Assembly (NCBI GenBank): GCA_026416755.1
Contig: JAOAEP010000013.1
Location: forward strand, 1 to 18,258
DNA: 18,258 nucleotides
Source of the DNA: a bacterium
GTDB taxonomy: Bacteria > Ratteibacteria > UBA8468 > B48-G9 > JAFGKM01
Direction: 5' to 3'
Part shown: in pieces, positions 6,636-15,273 of the stretch
How positions within the stretch are numbered: the first letter of the stretch is position 1
Layout of the letters: each line of letters starts with the position of its first letter
Program-made: the position numbers and the translations under genes
Notes under the pieces: model-generated
Seen by the model: only the letters and a program-made list of their open reading frames with translations
Databases searched by the model: none
Told to the model about the DNA's origin: nothing

Positions 6636-7840
6636 CATATAAGAATATTATAACTTTTATTCTTGCAGGTGGAAAAGGGGAAAGATTATATCCTCTAACC
6701 AAAGATAGGGCAAAACCTGCTGTTCCTTTTGGAGGAGTTTATAGAATAATTGATTTTACTTTGAGTAATGCTATAAATTCGGGTTTAAGAAGAATTTATG
6801 TTTTAACTCAATATAAATCATTTTCTTTACAAAGACATATAAGGGAAGGATGGAATATTTTATCAAAGGAACTGGGTGAGTTTATTGAAGTTGTTCCTGC
6901 TCAACAAAGAATTGGGGAAGATTGGTACCTGGGGACTGCAGATGCAATTTTTCAGAATATTTATATTTTGGACCAAGAAAGACCAGAATATGTTGTTATT
7001 TTGTCTGGAGACCATATTTATAAAATGGATTATTCAAAAATGATTAATTTTCATTTAGAGAAAAAAGCAGATTTAACAATAGCAGTTTTTGAAGTTCCCA
7101 AAGAAGAAGCATATAGATTTGGAGTTTTAAAAATTGATGAAAAAAATAAAGTAATAGATTTTGTTGAAAAGCCGCAAGTCCCTTTAACTTCTCCTTTTAA
7201 TCCTTCAGTATGTTTGATTTCAATGGGAGTATATATTTTTAATACAGAGATTCTTGTGAAAAGAGTTATTGAAGACGCAAAAAATTTAGATAGTTCTCAT
7301 GATTTTGGGAAAGATGTGATACCTAAAATGGTAAAGAAAGACAATGTTTATGCTTTTAATTTTATTGATGAGAATAATAAAGAAAGTAAATACTGGAGAG
7401 ATATAGGAACTATTGAAGCTTATTATCAAGCAAATATGGAATTACTTGAAATAGAGCCAATTTTAAATCTTTATGATAAAAATTGGCCAATAATGACTTA
7501 TAAATCAAATGATCCACCTGCAAAAGTTGTTTTTTTAGGTAGAAACATTGACATTCTTAATTCTTTAATTTCTGATGGTTCTATTATAAGTGGCTCATCT
7601 ATATATAATTCTATTATCTCACCAAATGTAAAAATAGAAAAAGGAAGTGAAATCTTTGATTCTATCATAATGAATAATGTTTTTATAGGTAAAAATTGTA
7701 AAATAAAAAGAGCAATAATTGACAAAAACTCAGTTATATCAGATAATACTATGATTGGTTATAATATTGAAGAGGATAAAAAAAGGTTTTTTGTATCAAA
7801 AAATAATATTGTTGTAATTCCTCGTGGGATAAAGATTTAA
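6632..7840 (+). CDS. glgC: Glucose-1-phosphate adenylyltransferase (ADP-glucose pyrophosphorylase)
   Basis: Makes ADP-glucose from ATP and glucose-1-phosphate, the committed step of bacterial glycogen synthesis. The 402-residue protein opens with the nucleotidyltransferase signature ILAGGKGERLYPLTKDRAKP and PFGGVYRIIDFTLSNAINSG. It has PAQQRIGEDWYLGTADAI, the metal/catalytic SGDHIYKMDY (Asp127), FVEKP with the glucose-1-phosphate Lys180, SSHDFGKDVIP and YWRDIGTIEAYYQANMELL. The C-terminal third (from about 300) is a left-handed beta-helix of I/V-rich hexapeptide-like repeats (SLISDGSIISGSSIYNSIIS and onward). E. coli GlgC is about 430 residues; the shortening is mostly at the C-terminus. Such enzymes are normally allosterically controlled, but the effector cannot be predicted here. 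Its ATG overlaps the receiver stop (ATGA). Confidence 0.95.
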   Translation: MTYKNIITFILAGGKGERLYPLTKDRAKPAVPFGGVYRIIDFTLSNAINSGLRRIYVLTQYKSFSLQRHIREGWNILSKELGEFIEVVPAQQRIGEDWYLGTADAIFQNIYILDQERPEYVVILSGDHIYKMDYSKMINFHLEKKADLTIAVFEVPKEEAYRFGVLKIDEKNKVIDFVEKPQVPLTSPFNPSVCLISMGVYIFNTEILVKRVIEDAKNLDSSHDFGKDVIPKMVKKDNVYAFNFIDENNKESKYWRDIGTIEAYYQANMELLEIEPILNLYDKNWPIMTYKSNDPPAKVVFLGRNIDILNSLISDGSIISGSSIYNSIISPNVKIEKGSEIFDSIIMNNVFIGKNCKIKRAIIDKNSVISDNTMIGYNIEEDKKRFFVSKNNIVVIPRGIKI

Positions 7841-7861
7841 AAGTTTAAAGAAAGGAGAGAA

Positions 7862-8908
7862 ATGCCAGAATTAAGAAAAGATATAGTGATAGGTAGATGG
7901 GTTATAATTTCAACGGAAAGAAAATGTAGACCTGATCAGTTTGCATTAACTCAAGAACAAGAAGTTTGGGCACATAATGATTTTTGTCCTTTTTGTCCGG
8001 GAAATGAAGATAGAACACCACCAGAAATTTTTGCAATTAGAGAAAATAATTCCCCACCAAATACACCGGGTTGGACAGTAAGAGTTGTTCCTAATAAATA
8101 TCCTGCTTTAAGAATTGAAGAGGAATTAAAAAGAAGAGGTATAGGAATGTTTGATATGATGAATGGAGTAGGGGCACATGAAGTTATTATTGAAACACCA
8201 GAACATAAGTTACAAATGCATGATTTTTCTATAAATGAACTTACAAAAGTAATTTATACTTATAAAGTTAGAAGCATAGATTTAAAAAGAGATATTAGGT
8301 TAAGGTATATAATGATTTTTAAAAATTATGGAAGAGAAGCAGGAGCATCCCTATATCATTCACATTCTCAATTAATAGCAACACCTGTTACACCAAAGAG
8401 AGTAAAAGAGGAATTAAATGGTTGCAAAACTTATTATGATTACAAAGAAAGATGTGTTTTTTGTGATATTATAAATCAAGAACTAGATAGTATAAAAAGA
8501 GTTATATTCCAAAATAAATCTTTTATTGCTATCGCTCCATTTGCTTCAAGATTCCCTTTTGAAGTATGGATATTACCTATAAATCATAACTCAGATTTTG
8601 ATAATATTACAGATAATGAGACTATAGATTTGGCTGAGATAATGGGTTGGGTTTTGAAAAGAATTAATATAGGTTTATCAAATCCTTCTTATAATTTTTT
8701 AATCCATACAGCACCCTCAAGATATCAAAGACCTGGATATTGGCAAACTATTGATAAAGATTATCATTGGCATATTGAGATTATTCCTAAATTAACAAGA
8801 CCAGGTGGTTTTGAATGGGGAACAGGTCTCTATATTAATCCCGTTCCACCTGAGGATGCATCTACATTTTTAAAGGAAATAAAAGTAGAAAAAATGGAGG
8901 TTAAATAA
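7862..8908 (+). CDS. galT: GalT-family nucleotidyltransferase (galactose-1-phosphate uridylyltransferase or ADP-glucose phosphorylase-like)
   Basis: A 348-residue protein with two HIT-like halves. The N-terminal half has the expected zinc ligands Cys42 and Cys45 (FCPFCPGNED), His106 (GAHEVIIETP) and His166. The active site is His166-Ser-His168-Ser-Gln170, where His168 should be the uridylylated/adenylylated nucleophile (His-Pro-His-Gly-Gln in E. coli GalT). The C-terminal half has a second Cys pair (CVFCDI, Cys198/Cys201) and DYHWHIEIIPKL. The default reading is the Leloir-pathway transferase converting galactose-1-phosphate to glucose-1-phosphate. Its place between glgC and glgA, with no galK or galE nearby, makes an ADP-glucose-linked activity, as in the Arabidopsis GalT-like ADP-glucose phosphorylase, a real alternative. 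AAAGGAGAG precedes the start; the stop overlaps the glgA start by one base (TAATG). Confidence 0.85.
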   Translation: MPELRKDIVIGRWVIISTERKCRPDQFALTQEQEVWAHNDFCPFCPGNEDRTPPEIFAIRENNSPPNTPGWTVRVVPNKYPALRIEEELKRRGIGMFDMMNGVGAHEVIIETPEHKLQMHDFSINELTKVIYTYKVRSIDLKRDIRLRYIMIFKNYGREAGASLYHSHSQLIATPVTPKRVKEELNGCKTYYDYKERCVFCDIINQELDSIKRVIFQNKSFIAIAPFASRFPFEVWILPINHNSDFDNITDNETIDLAEIMGWVLKRINIGLSNPSYNFLIHTAPSRYQRPGYWQTIDKDYHWHIEIIPKLTRPGGFEWGTGLYINPVPPEDASTFLKEIKVEKMEVK

Positions 8909-10305
8909 TGAAAATAATAGGATATGTGGCTACAGAGAGTGTTCCTTTTGTGAAAGTTGGAGGCCTTGCAGATGTTGTAGGTTCTCTTTTTAAAATTTTC
9001 AAAAAAGAATCTTTTCTTTTTCTCCCTTTTTATAAACATATTAAAAAGAAGTTTAAAGTTAAAAAAATAGATGAGATAGAAGTTTTTTTTTCAGATAATA
9101 GAAGAGAAAAATGTGAAATTTATAAATCAGAAGATTTTTCAAATGTTTTCTTAATTGGGAATAATCATTATTTTGAAAGGGAAGAAATTTATGGCCCTTC
9201 AGGAAATGACTATCCTGACAATCTTGAAAGATTTTCTTTTTTCTCTAAAAGTATATGTGAAGTTTGTAAACATCTAAACTTAAAAATTAACATTTTTCAT
9301 TGTAATGATTGGCATACCGCACTTGTGCCTTTATATTTAAAACTATATTATAAAGATTTTTTTGAGAATACAAAGGTTATATTTACTATCCACAACATTG
9401 CTTATCAAGGTGTCTTTAATTCTGATAAATTCCCTTTACTTGGTTTACCTTGGGAATTTTTTTCTATGGAAGAACTTGAATTTTATGGCAAAATAAACTT
9501 AATGAAAGCAGGAATTATTCATAGTGATTTTATTACAACAGTGAGTGAAAAATTTGCAGAAGAGATATTATCTCCTGAATTTGGTTTTCAATTGGATGGA
9601 TTATTAAGGAAATATAAAGAAAAGATAAAAGGGATTATAAATGGAATTGATTATCAGATATGGAATCCAACTTTTGATGAATTTATAAAGAAGAAATATA
9701 GAACTTATAAAGGTAAAATTATAAATAAAATCTACTTACAACAAAGACTTCTATTGGATGAAAACCAAAATATTCCTTTATTTGGAATGGTAAACCGTAT
9801 TGTAGAGCAAAAAGGAATTTATTTAATTATTGAAAAGTTTGAAGAATTGATAAATAGAAATATCCAACTTGTAATTCTTGGAGAAGGAGATGAAAAATAT
9901 AAAGAGAAGTTAAAAGAACTTAATCAAAAAAGTTGTGAAAGATTTGTTTTTGTTGAAGGTTTTAATGAAGAACTTGCTCATCAAATTTATGCTGGGTGTG
10001 ACTTTTTTCTGATGCCTTCGAAATTTGAACCTTGTGGACTTGGTCAAATGATAGCAATGAAATATGGGACAATTCCAATCGTTAGAAGAGTTGGAGGACT
10101 TTTTGATACCGTTAAGGATTATAATGAAAATGGATGGGGTTTTACATTTATTAAAGATGAAGAATTTATACCTACTATTGATAGATGTTTAAGTGTATAT
10201 AAAAATGAAGAGGAATGGGAAAAATTAGTTACTAAATGTATGAAATTAGATTTTTCCTGGAAAAATTCTGCAAATAAATATAAAGAACTATATGAGAAAT
10301 TATAA
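8908..10305 (+). CDS. glgA: Glycogen synthase (ADP-glucose, GT5)
   Basis: Transfers glucose from ADP-glucose to the non-reducing end of a growing alpha-1,4-glucan. The 465-residue protein is close to E. coli GlgA (477) and has the two-domain GT-B layout. The N-terminal GT5 domain has ESVPFVKVGGLADVVGSL (Lys16, matching the KTGGL substrate loop with Val for Thr), HCNDWHTALVPLYL and FTIHNIAYQGVF. The C-terminal GT1-like domain has GMVNRIVEQKGIYLI and MPSKFEPCGLGQMIAMKYG with the conserved Glu374, then PIVRRVGGLFDTV. Translation is coupled to the GalT-like gene through TAATG, with GGAGG shortly upstream. It sits two genes after glgC, so ADP-glucose is the likely donor. No sign of truncation. Confidence 0.95.
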   Translation: MKIIGYVATESVPFVKVGGLADVVGSLFKIFKKESFLFLPFYKHIKKKFKVKKIDEIEVFFSDNRREKCEIYKSEDFSNVFLIGNNHYFEREEIYGPSGNDYPDNLERFSFFSKSICEVCKHLNLKINIFHCNDWHTALVPLYLKLYYKDFFENTKVIFTIHNIAYQGVFNSDKFPLLGLPWEFFSMEELEFYGKINLMKAGIIHSDFITTVSEKFAEEILSPEFGFQLDGLLRKYKEKIKGIINGIDYQIWNPTFDEFIKKKYRTYKGKIINKIYLQQRLLLDENQNIPLFGMVNRIVEQKGIYLIIEKFEELINRNIQLVILGEGDEKYKEKLKELNQKSCERFVFVEGFNEELAHQIYAGCDFFLMPSKFEPCGLGQMIAMKYGTIPIVRRVGGLFDTVKDYNENGWGFTFIKDEEFIPTIDRCLSVYKNEEEWEKLVTKCMKLDFSWKNSANKYKELYEKL

Positions 10306-12231
10306 ATGGGACATTTATGTATTTTATGGCATTTTCATCAGCCATATTATCCTGATATTGAAGAGAAAATAAACTATACAAGTATAACAACTTTTAGAAC
10401 ACTTCAAAATTATTATCCAATGGGATTATATCTTGAAAAATTTGATGGATTAAAAATTAATTTTAATATTACACCAAGTTTATTAAAGCAAATAAAATTA
10501 ATCTCTGATGGTGAAGTTGAAGATATATTTTTGAATATTTTTAACTATGATTTAACGCCTGAACAACTTATTTATTTCTACAATGAATTTCCTATTATGT
10601 TTTTAAATAAAAAACTACAAATTTTAAAAGAAAAAATTGAAATGGGTTTTTATGAAAAAAAAGATATTATTGATTTTAAAGTTTGGTTACATTTAATTTG
10701 TTTTAACAATTCAATAATTAATGAAAAAATTTCTTATCTTTTTCAAAAGGGTGGTGAATTTAATGAAAAAGATATAGAAATTTTAGTTAATGAAGAAAAA
10801 AAAATTTTTAAAAATATAATTCCATTGTACCAAAATTTACTTAAAGAGAATAAAATTGAAATCAGCACAAGTCCTTTTTATCACCCAATATTACCTTTAA
10901 TTTATGATACAGAAATAATGAAAAAAACAAAGACAAAGTTTAAACCTATTAATATAAGATTTAGTTATCCTGAAGATGCAGAAGAGCAAATTGAAAAAGC
11001 AATTTTATATTTTAAAGAAATTTTTGGTACATCACCACAAGGTATATGGCCATCTGAGGGAGGATTAAGTGATGATGTGCTTGACCTTTTGATAAAGAAA
11101 GAAATAAAATGGACCGCAACAGATGAAATTTTACTATTTGAAACATTAAATAACAAAGATAAAAGAAATATTTATAAATGTTATAAGTACAAAAACAAAA
11201 TATCTATATTTTTTAGAGACCATTATCTTTCAGACCTTATTGGTTTTTATTATCAAAAGATGAAAGAAGAAAATGCTGCAGTTGACTTTATTAATAAAAT
11301 TGAGAAAATTTTAGAAGAAAATAGTGAAGGAATAATTACAGTTATATTAGATGGTGAAAATCCTTGGGATTATTATCCAGAAAAAGGAGTTAAATTCTTA
11401 AAAACTTTTTATGAACAACTACAACAAAATAAAAAAATAAAAACAACAACATTTTCTGAGATAATAAAAAATTTTGAATGTAAAAATTATATTTCCAATA
11501 TTTTCCCAGGAAGTTGGATGGGGCCTTATTTTGATAATTGGATAGGTAGTGATAGTGCAAATAGAGGATGGAAGATATTAAAAGAAGTAAGGGAAAAGGT
11601 TAAAAAAAGCGATGATAAATTAGTTAAAGAATTAATTTTAAATGCAGAAGGAAGTGATTGGTTTTGGTGGTATAGTTTAGATGTAGATGAAAAAATCAAA
11701 AGTAAATTTGATAGGTATTTCAAAAAGAATATAAGAAAAATATATGAAAAACTAAATTTACCAATTCCGGAAGAAATAGAAGAGAAAATAGTATATCAAG
11801 AAAAAGTTCCTTTTATAAGACCAATAATTGATGGGAAAATAACAAATTTTTATGAGTGGAAAGATGCAATAGAGATAAAATCTGAAAATTTGTGGATGTC
11901 GTTTAAACCATTTTCTTTACCTATAAAAAAATTTTTCTATGGATATGACGATAAAAATTTATATTTTAGATTTGATTGTGAGACAAATGTTTCTTCTTTA
12001 AAAATAATTATTGATGAAGAAATTTATGAAATCAAAGGTAAAGAAGATTTTTTAAGTAATGAAAAAATTGAGTATAATTGGGATGAAATACTTGAAGTTA
12101 AAATAAAAAGAAGTAGTGAAAAAAAGAATTATGATATTCAAATTCAAGTATTGATAGAAAATTATAATTTCTTTTTTCCTCCTTACGGGAAAATTTCTAT
12201 AATTATTAAAGAGGACGAATGGATAGTTTAG
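10306..12231 (+). CDS. GH57 family alpha-glucan hydrolase (amylase/amylopullulanase-like)
   Basis: A 641-residue GH57 protein. The N-terminal TIM-like barrel begins with CILWHFHQPYYPD (the HQP motif, His11-Gln12-Pro13). The proposed nucleophile is Glu251 in GIWPSEGGLSDDVL and the proposed acid/base is Asp349 in ITVILDGENPWDYYPEKG. FFRDHYLSDLIGFYYQKM and SWMGPYFDNWIGSDSANRGW are typical of the COG1449 branch. A C-terminal beta-rich region (about 505-641, starting RPIIDGKITNFYEWKD) looks like a substrate-binding or accessory domain. No signal peptide is present, so it should act in the cytoplasm on glycogen or maltodextrin by endo- or debranching hydrolysis. Bond specificity (alpha-1,4 or alpha-1,6) cannot be assigned, and some GH57 members are transferases or branching enzymes. 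The ATG directly follows the glgA stop with no intervening base, and the 3' end overlaps glgB by 13 bp. Confidence 0.85.
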   Translation: MGHLCILWHFHQPYYPDIEEKINYTSITTFRTLQNYYPMGLYLEKFDGLKINFNITPSLLKQIKLISDGEVEDIFLNIFNYDLTPEQLIYFYNEFPIMFLNKKLQILKEKIEMGFYEKKDIIDFKVWLHLICFNNSIINEKISYLFQKGGEFNEKDIEILVNEEKKIFKNIIPLYQNLLKENKIEISTSPFYHPILPLIYDTEIMKKTKTKFKPINIRFSYPEDAEEQIEKAILYFKEIFGTSPQGIWPSEGGLSDDVLDLLIKKEIKWTATDEILLFETLNNKDKRNIYKCYKYKNKISIFFRDHYLSDLIGFYYQKMKEENAAVDFINKIEKILEENSEGIITVILDGENPWDYYPEKGVKFLKTFYEQLQQNKKIKTTTFSEIIKNFECKNYISNIFPGSWMGPYFDNWIGSDSANRGWKILKEVREKVKKSDDKLVKELILNAEGSDWFWWYSLDVDEKIKSKFDRYFKKNIRKIYEKLNLPIPEEIEEKIVYQEKVPFIRPIIDGKITNFYEWKDAIEIKSENLWMSFKPFSLPIKKFFYGYDDKNLYFRFDCETNVSSLKIIIDEEIYEIKGKEDFLSNEKIEYNWDEILEVKIKRSSEKKNYDIQIQVLIENYNFFFPPYGKISIIIKEDEWIV

Positions 12232-14378
12232 AAAGATTAATAAAAAGTGAACATCATAATCCTTTTGAGATATTATCTTGGCAAAAAGAAGGGGATTTTT
12301 GGAAAATAAGAGTTTTTATACCAGAGGCAGAAGTTATCTATATTTTGGACATTAGTGAAAATAGAGAGATTTTACTTGAAAAAAAATTTGGGGAAGGGAT
12401 ATTTGAAAAAACATTTAATGACAACTTTTTTTATAAATTGAAAATAAAATATAAAAATGGGGTTATTAAAGAAGAATTTGACCCTTATTTTTTTACTCCT
12501 TCACTTATAACGGATTATGATTTGTATCTTTTTAATGAAGGGAAAAATTACGATATTTATAAAAAAATGGGTGCCGTTAAACATAAAATTTATGATATTG
12601 AAGGATATCACTTTGCAGTTTGGGCTCCAAATGCAAAAAGGGTAAGTGTTGTAGGTGATTTCAATAATTGGGATGGAAGGAGACATCAAATGAAAGTTCT
12701 TGGTAATTCAGGTGTTTGGGTTTTATTTATCCCTGAATTAGAAGATTTACAACTTTATAAATTTGAGATAAAAGATAGGAATAACCAAATATTTTTGAAA
12801 AGTGACCCATATGGGAAGTTTTTTGAAAAGAGGCCTAATAATGCTTCAATTACCTATTCAAATTTTTATAAATGGAATGATTATCAATGGATTGAGAAAT
12901 CAAAAAAAAGAAATATTTATGAAGAGCCTATGAATATTTATGAAATTCATTTAGGTTCATGGAAGAGAAAAAATGGCAATTTTATGAATTATAGAGAAAT
13001 AGGAGAAGAACTTGTTGAATATTTAAAAAAAATAAATTTTAAATGGGTTGAATTTTTACCAATTTATGAACATCCTTTAGATAGTTCCTGGGGTTATCAA
13101 ACCACAGGTTTTTTTGCTCCAACATCAAGATATGGTAAACCTGAAGATTTCTGTTTTCTCGTTGATTACCTTCATCAAAATGATATAGGAGTAATAGTTG
13201 ATTGGCCTCCAGCACATTTTCCTAAAGATTCATTTTCTTTATACTATTTTGACGGTACACATCTATATGAACATTTTGACCCTAAAAAAAGAGACCATCC
13301 TGATTGGCATACAGCCATTTTTAATTATGGTAGGTATGAAGTAAAAAATTTTTTAATCTCAAGTGCTTTAAATTTGTTTGAAAATTATCACATAGATGGA
13401 ATTAGGGTTGATGCTGTTGCTTCTATTTTATATTTAGATTATTCAAGAAAAGAAGGTGAGTGGATTCCAAATATCTATGGGGGGAGAGAGAATCTTGAAG
13501 GGATTAATTTTTTAAAGGAATTGAATGAAGTAATATATTCAAAATATCCATGGTGTTTTACAATTGCTGAAGAATCTACTGCATGGCCTGGTGTTAGTAG
13601 ACCCACATATCTTGGGGGACTTGGTTTTGGATTTAAATGGAATATGGGATGGATGCATGATACTCTTTATTATTTCTCTTTAGACCCTATTTATAGAAAA
13701 TATCATCATGAGTGTTTAACTTTTTCTTTACTTTATGCATTTAATGAAAATTTTATTTTACCAATTTCTCATGATGAAGTTACTTATGGGAAAAAATCTT
13801 TATATTCAAAAATGCCAGGTAGTAAAGATGAAAAATTTTCAAATTTAAAATCCTTTTTTCTTTATATGTATGGACATCCAGGAAAAAAACTTATATTTAT
13901 GGGAAGTGAATTTGCAGAGAGTAAAGAATGGAATTGGTGGGAAGAAAGAGATTGGTACTTAATTGAAGAGGAAGAAAATAAAAAAATTTTTAAATTTTTA
14001 AGTGATTTGAATAAACTTTATATAAATGAGAAGGCATTCTATCAAATAGATTTTTCTCCTTTAGGTTTTCAGTGGATTGATTTTTCAGATTATGAAAAAA
14101 GTATTATTTCTTTTATTAGAAAAGGGAAAGATAAAGAGGATATTTTGATTTTTGTTTTTAATTTTACACCTGTGGTTAGAACAAATTATAGAATTGGTGT
14201 TCCGTTCAATTGTGATTATTTTGAAATTTTTAATACTGATTCAATTTATTATGGTGGTAAGAATATAGGGAATTTTGGAAAAGTAAAAGCAGAAAAGATT
14301 CCTTTTCATAATTATCCTTTTTCAATAAGTTTAACTCTTCCAGGGCTTTCTGGATTAATATTTAAACCTATCTTTTAA
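12219..14378 (+). CDS. glgB: 1,4-alpha-glucan branching enzyme (GH13)
   Basis: Introduces alpha-1,6 branches into glycogen. The 719-residue protein has an N-terminal beta-sandwich (about 1-105, with HHNPFEILSWQ), a CBM48 domain (about 120-220, YHFAVWAPNAKRVSVVGDFNNW) and a GH13 barrel. Catalytic residues are Asp398 (GIRVDAVASILYLDYSRKEG), Glu451 (IAEESTAWPGVSRPTY) and Asp519 (ISHDEVTYGKKSL). Their spacings of 53 and 68 residues equal those of E. coli GlgB (Asp405, Glu458, Asp526). Two usually constant spots vary: DWPPAHFP where DWVPAHFP/DWVPGHFP is common, and HDEVTYGK for HDEVVHGK. Neither removes a catalytic residue. The start lies inside the end of the GH57 gene, with AAAGAGGA just upstream. 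It is the last gene before a likely terminator. Confidence 0.95.
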   Translation: MDSLERLIKSEHHNPFEILSWQKEGDFWKIRVFIPEAEVIYILDISENREILLEKKFGEGIFEKTFNDNFFYKLKIKYKNGVIKEEFDPYFFTPSLITDYDLYLFNEGKNYDIYKKMGAVKHKIYDIEGYHFAVWAPNAKRVSVVGDFNNWDGRRHQMKVLGNSGVWVLFIPELEDLQLYKFEIKDRNNQIFLKSDPYGKFFEKRPNNASITYSNFYKWNDYQWIEKSKKRNIYEEPMNIYEIHLGSWKRKNGNFMNYREIGEELVEYLKKINFKWVEFLPIYEHPLDSSWGYQTTGFFAPTSRYGKPEDFCFLVDYLHQNDIGVIVDWPPAHFPKDSFSLYYFDGTHLYEHFDPKKRDHPDWHTAIFNYGRYEVKNFLISSALNLFENYHIDGIRVDAVASILYLDYSRKEGEWIPNIYGGRENLEGINFLKELNEVIYSKYPWCFTIAEESTAWPGVSRPTYLGGLGFGFKWNMGWMHDTLYYFSLDPIYRKYHHECLTFSLLYAFNENFILPISHDEVTYGKKSLYSKMPGSKDEKFSNLKSFFLYMYGHPGKKLIFMGSEFAESKEWNWWEERDWYLIEEEENKKIFKFLSDLNKLYINEKAFYQIDFSPLGFQWIDFSDYEKSIISFIRKGKDKEDILIFVFNFTPVVRTNYRIGVPFNCDYFEIFNTDSIYYGGKNIGNFGKVKAEKIPFHNYPFSISLTLPGLSGLIFKPIF

Positions 14379-14380
14379 AT

Positions 14381-14408
14381 ATCTTCATTATCATAAAGAT
14401 TGTTTTTT
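14381..14408 (+). terminator. Possible Rho-independent terminator of the glycogen operon
   Basis: ATCTTCAT (14381-14388) pairs with ATAAAGAT (14393-14400) with one C-A mismatch around a TATC loop, and TG plus six T follow. It starts two bases after the glgB stop and lies in the 46-bp gap to the convergent isomerase gene. The stem is AT-rich and therefore weak. Confidence 0.5.
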
Positions 14409-14424
14409 CATTCTATCTATTACC

Positions 14425-15273
14425 CTAAAAAATTTTTTCCCATATTTTTAATAGATAACCCCCTGTTAATCTCACTGCAATTTCATTGGGAAGTTCATTC
14501 ACTCTCTTGTTAAACGGCTCAGGAGTTACAGGTCCATCATAATCAATTTCTTTTAATGTCTTTAAAAACTCTAAAATATCTATTACACCTGTTTCTCCTG
14601 GTAAAAATCTTTCATTATCCTTTAAATCCTCTTTTGGTATATTGGGTGCATCATTTACATGAACATAAACTATATCTTTTCCTTTTAAACTTTTTATGTT
14701 TTCTAATTTACCATCAGATGCATATAAATGCCAACTATCTAATAAAATTCCCACATTTTCCATATTGATTTTTTTTAGAAATTCAAGTAATTGTTCTATA
14801 TTCCAAATAAATTCATATTTACGATTTTTTCTTAAACTCTTTGTACCAATAAACTCAAAACCAATTTTACATCCATATTTTTCTAAAAGTCTACAAACTT
14901 TTTGGGCTCTTTTTATATGAAATTCAAAATTTTCTTTATAAGGTAAATCATCAGAAAAAGGAATAATCCAGGTGTAGACCCTTAAAGCAGTGATTTTTTG
15001 TGCAATTCCTAAATATTCTTCAAGTTTTGCTATATCTTCATTAAATTTAGTTTCCTCTTCACCAATATTGAAAGGTAAACACCATCCACCAATTTTAATA
15101 TCAAAACTATCAAACAAATTTCTAATTTTTTCTATTCTGTCATTTTTAGAAAATTCAAAACATTCAACAATTGAAATATCCATTCCTTCAAAATTTCCAA
15201 GTTTAGCAAGTCGTAGTCGTTCTAAAAGTGTTGTCTTAATATTTATTGCCTCAGGAGATAAATTTCTAAACAT
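14425..15273 (-). CDS. Xylose-isomerase-like TIM-barrel sugar (phosphate) isomerase/epimerase
   Basis: A 282-residue protein of the AP-endonuclease-2/xylose-isomerase-like family (YcjR/IolE/IolI type). Likely metal ligands are Glu140 (KIGFEFIG), Asp179 with His182 (GILLDSWHLY), His205 (DIVYVHVNDAP) and Glu252 (VTPEPFN). FLPGETGVIDILEFLKTLKEIDYDGPVTPE is the classical C-terminal signature. Members epimerise or isomerise sugars, keto-inositols or their derivatives using a divalent metal; the exact substrate cannot be called. The ATG at 15271-15273 lies inside the end of the GH106-like gene (8-bp overlap), with GGAGG 9 nt upstream. The nearby ATG at 15278-15280 is in the hydrolase frame and is not the start. 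Coupling suggests it processes a sugar released by that hydrolase. Confidence 0.85.
   Translation of the reverse strand: MFRNLSPEAINIKTTLLERLRLAKLGNFEGMDISIVECFEFSKNDRIEKIRNLFDSFDIKIGGWCLPFNIGEEETKFNEDIAKLEEYLGIAQKITALRVYTWIIPFSDDLPYKENFEFHIKRAQKVCRLLEKYGCKIGFEFIGTKSLRKNRKYEFIWNIEQLLEFLKKINMENVGILLDSWHLYASDGKLENIKSLKGKDIVYVHVNDAPNIPKEDLKDNERFLPGETGVIDILEFLKTLKEIDYDGPVTPEPFNKRVNELPNEIAVRLTGGYLLKIWEKIF

Noticed and set aside
7841..7861. Possible internal promoter or processing site between glgC and the galT-like gene
   Set aside because: The 21-bp gap contains only the ribosome-binding site for the next gene.
8830..9039. 69-codon minus-strand open frame over the galT-glgA junction
   Set aside because: It covers conserved ends of two genes and the TAATG coupling; composition and lack of signals mark it as a shadow.
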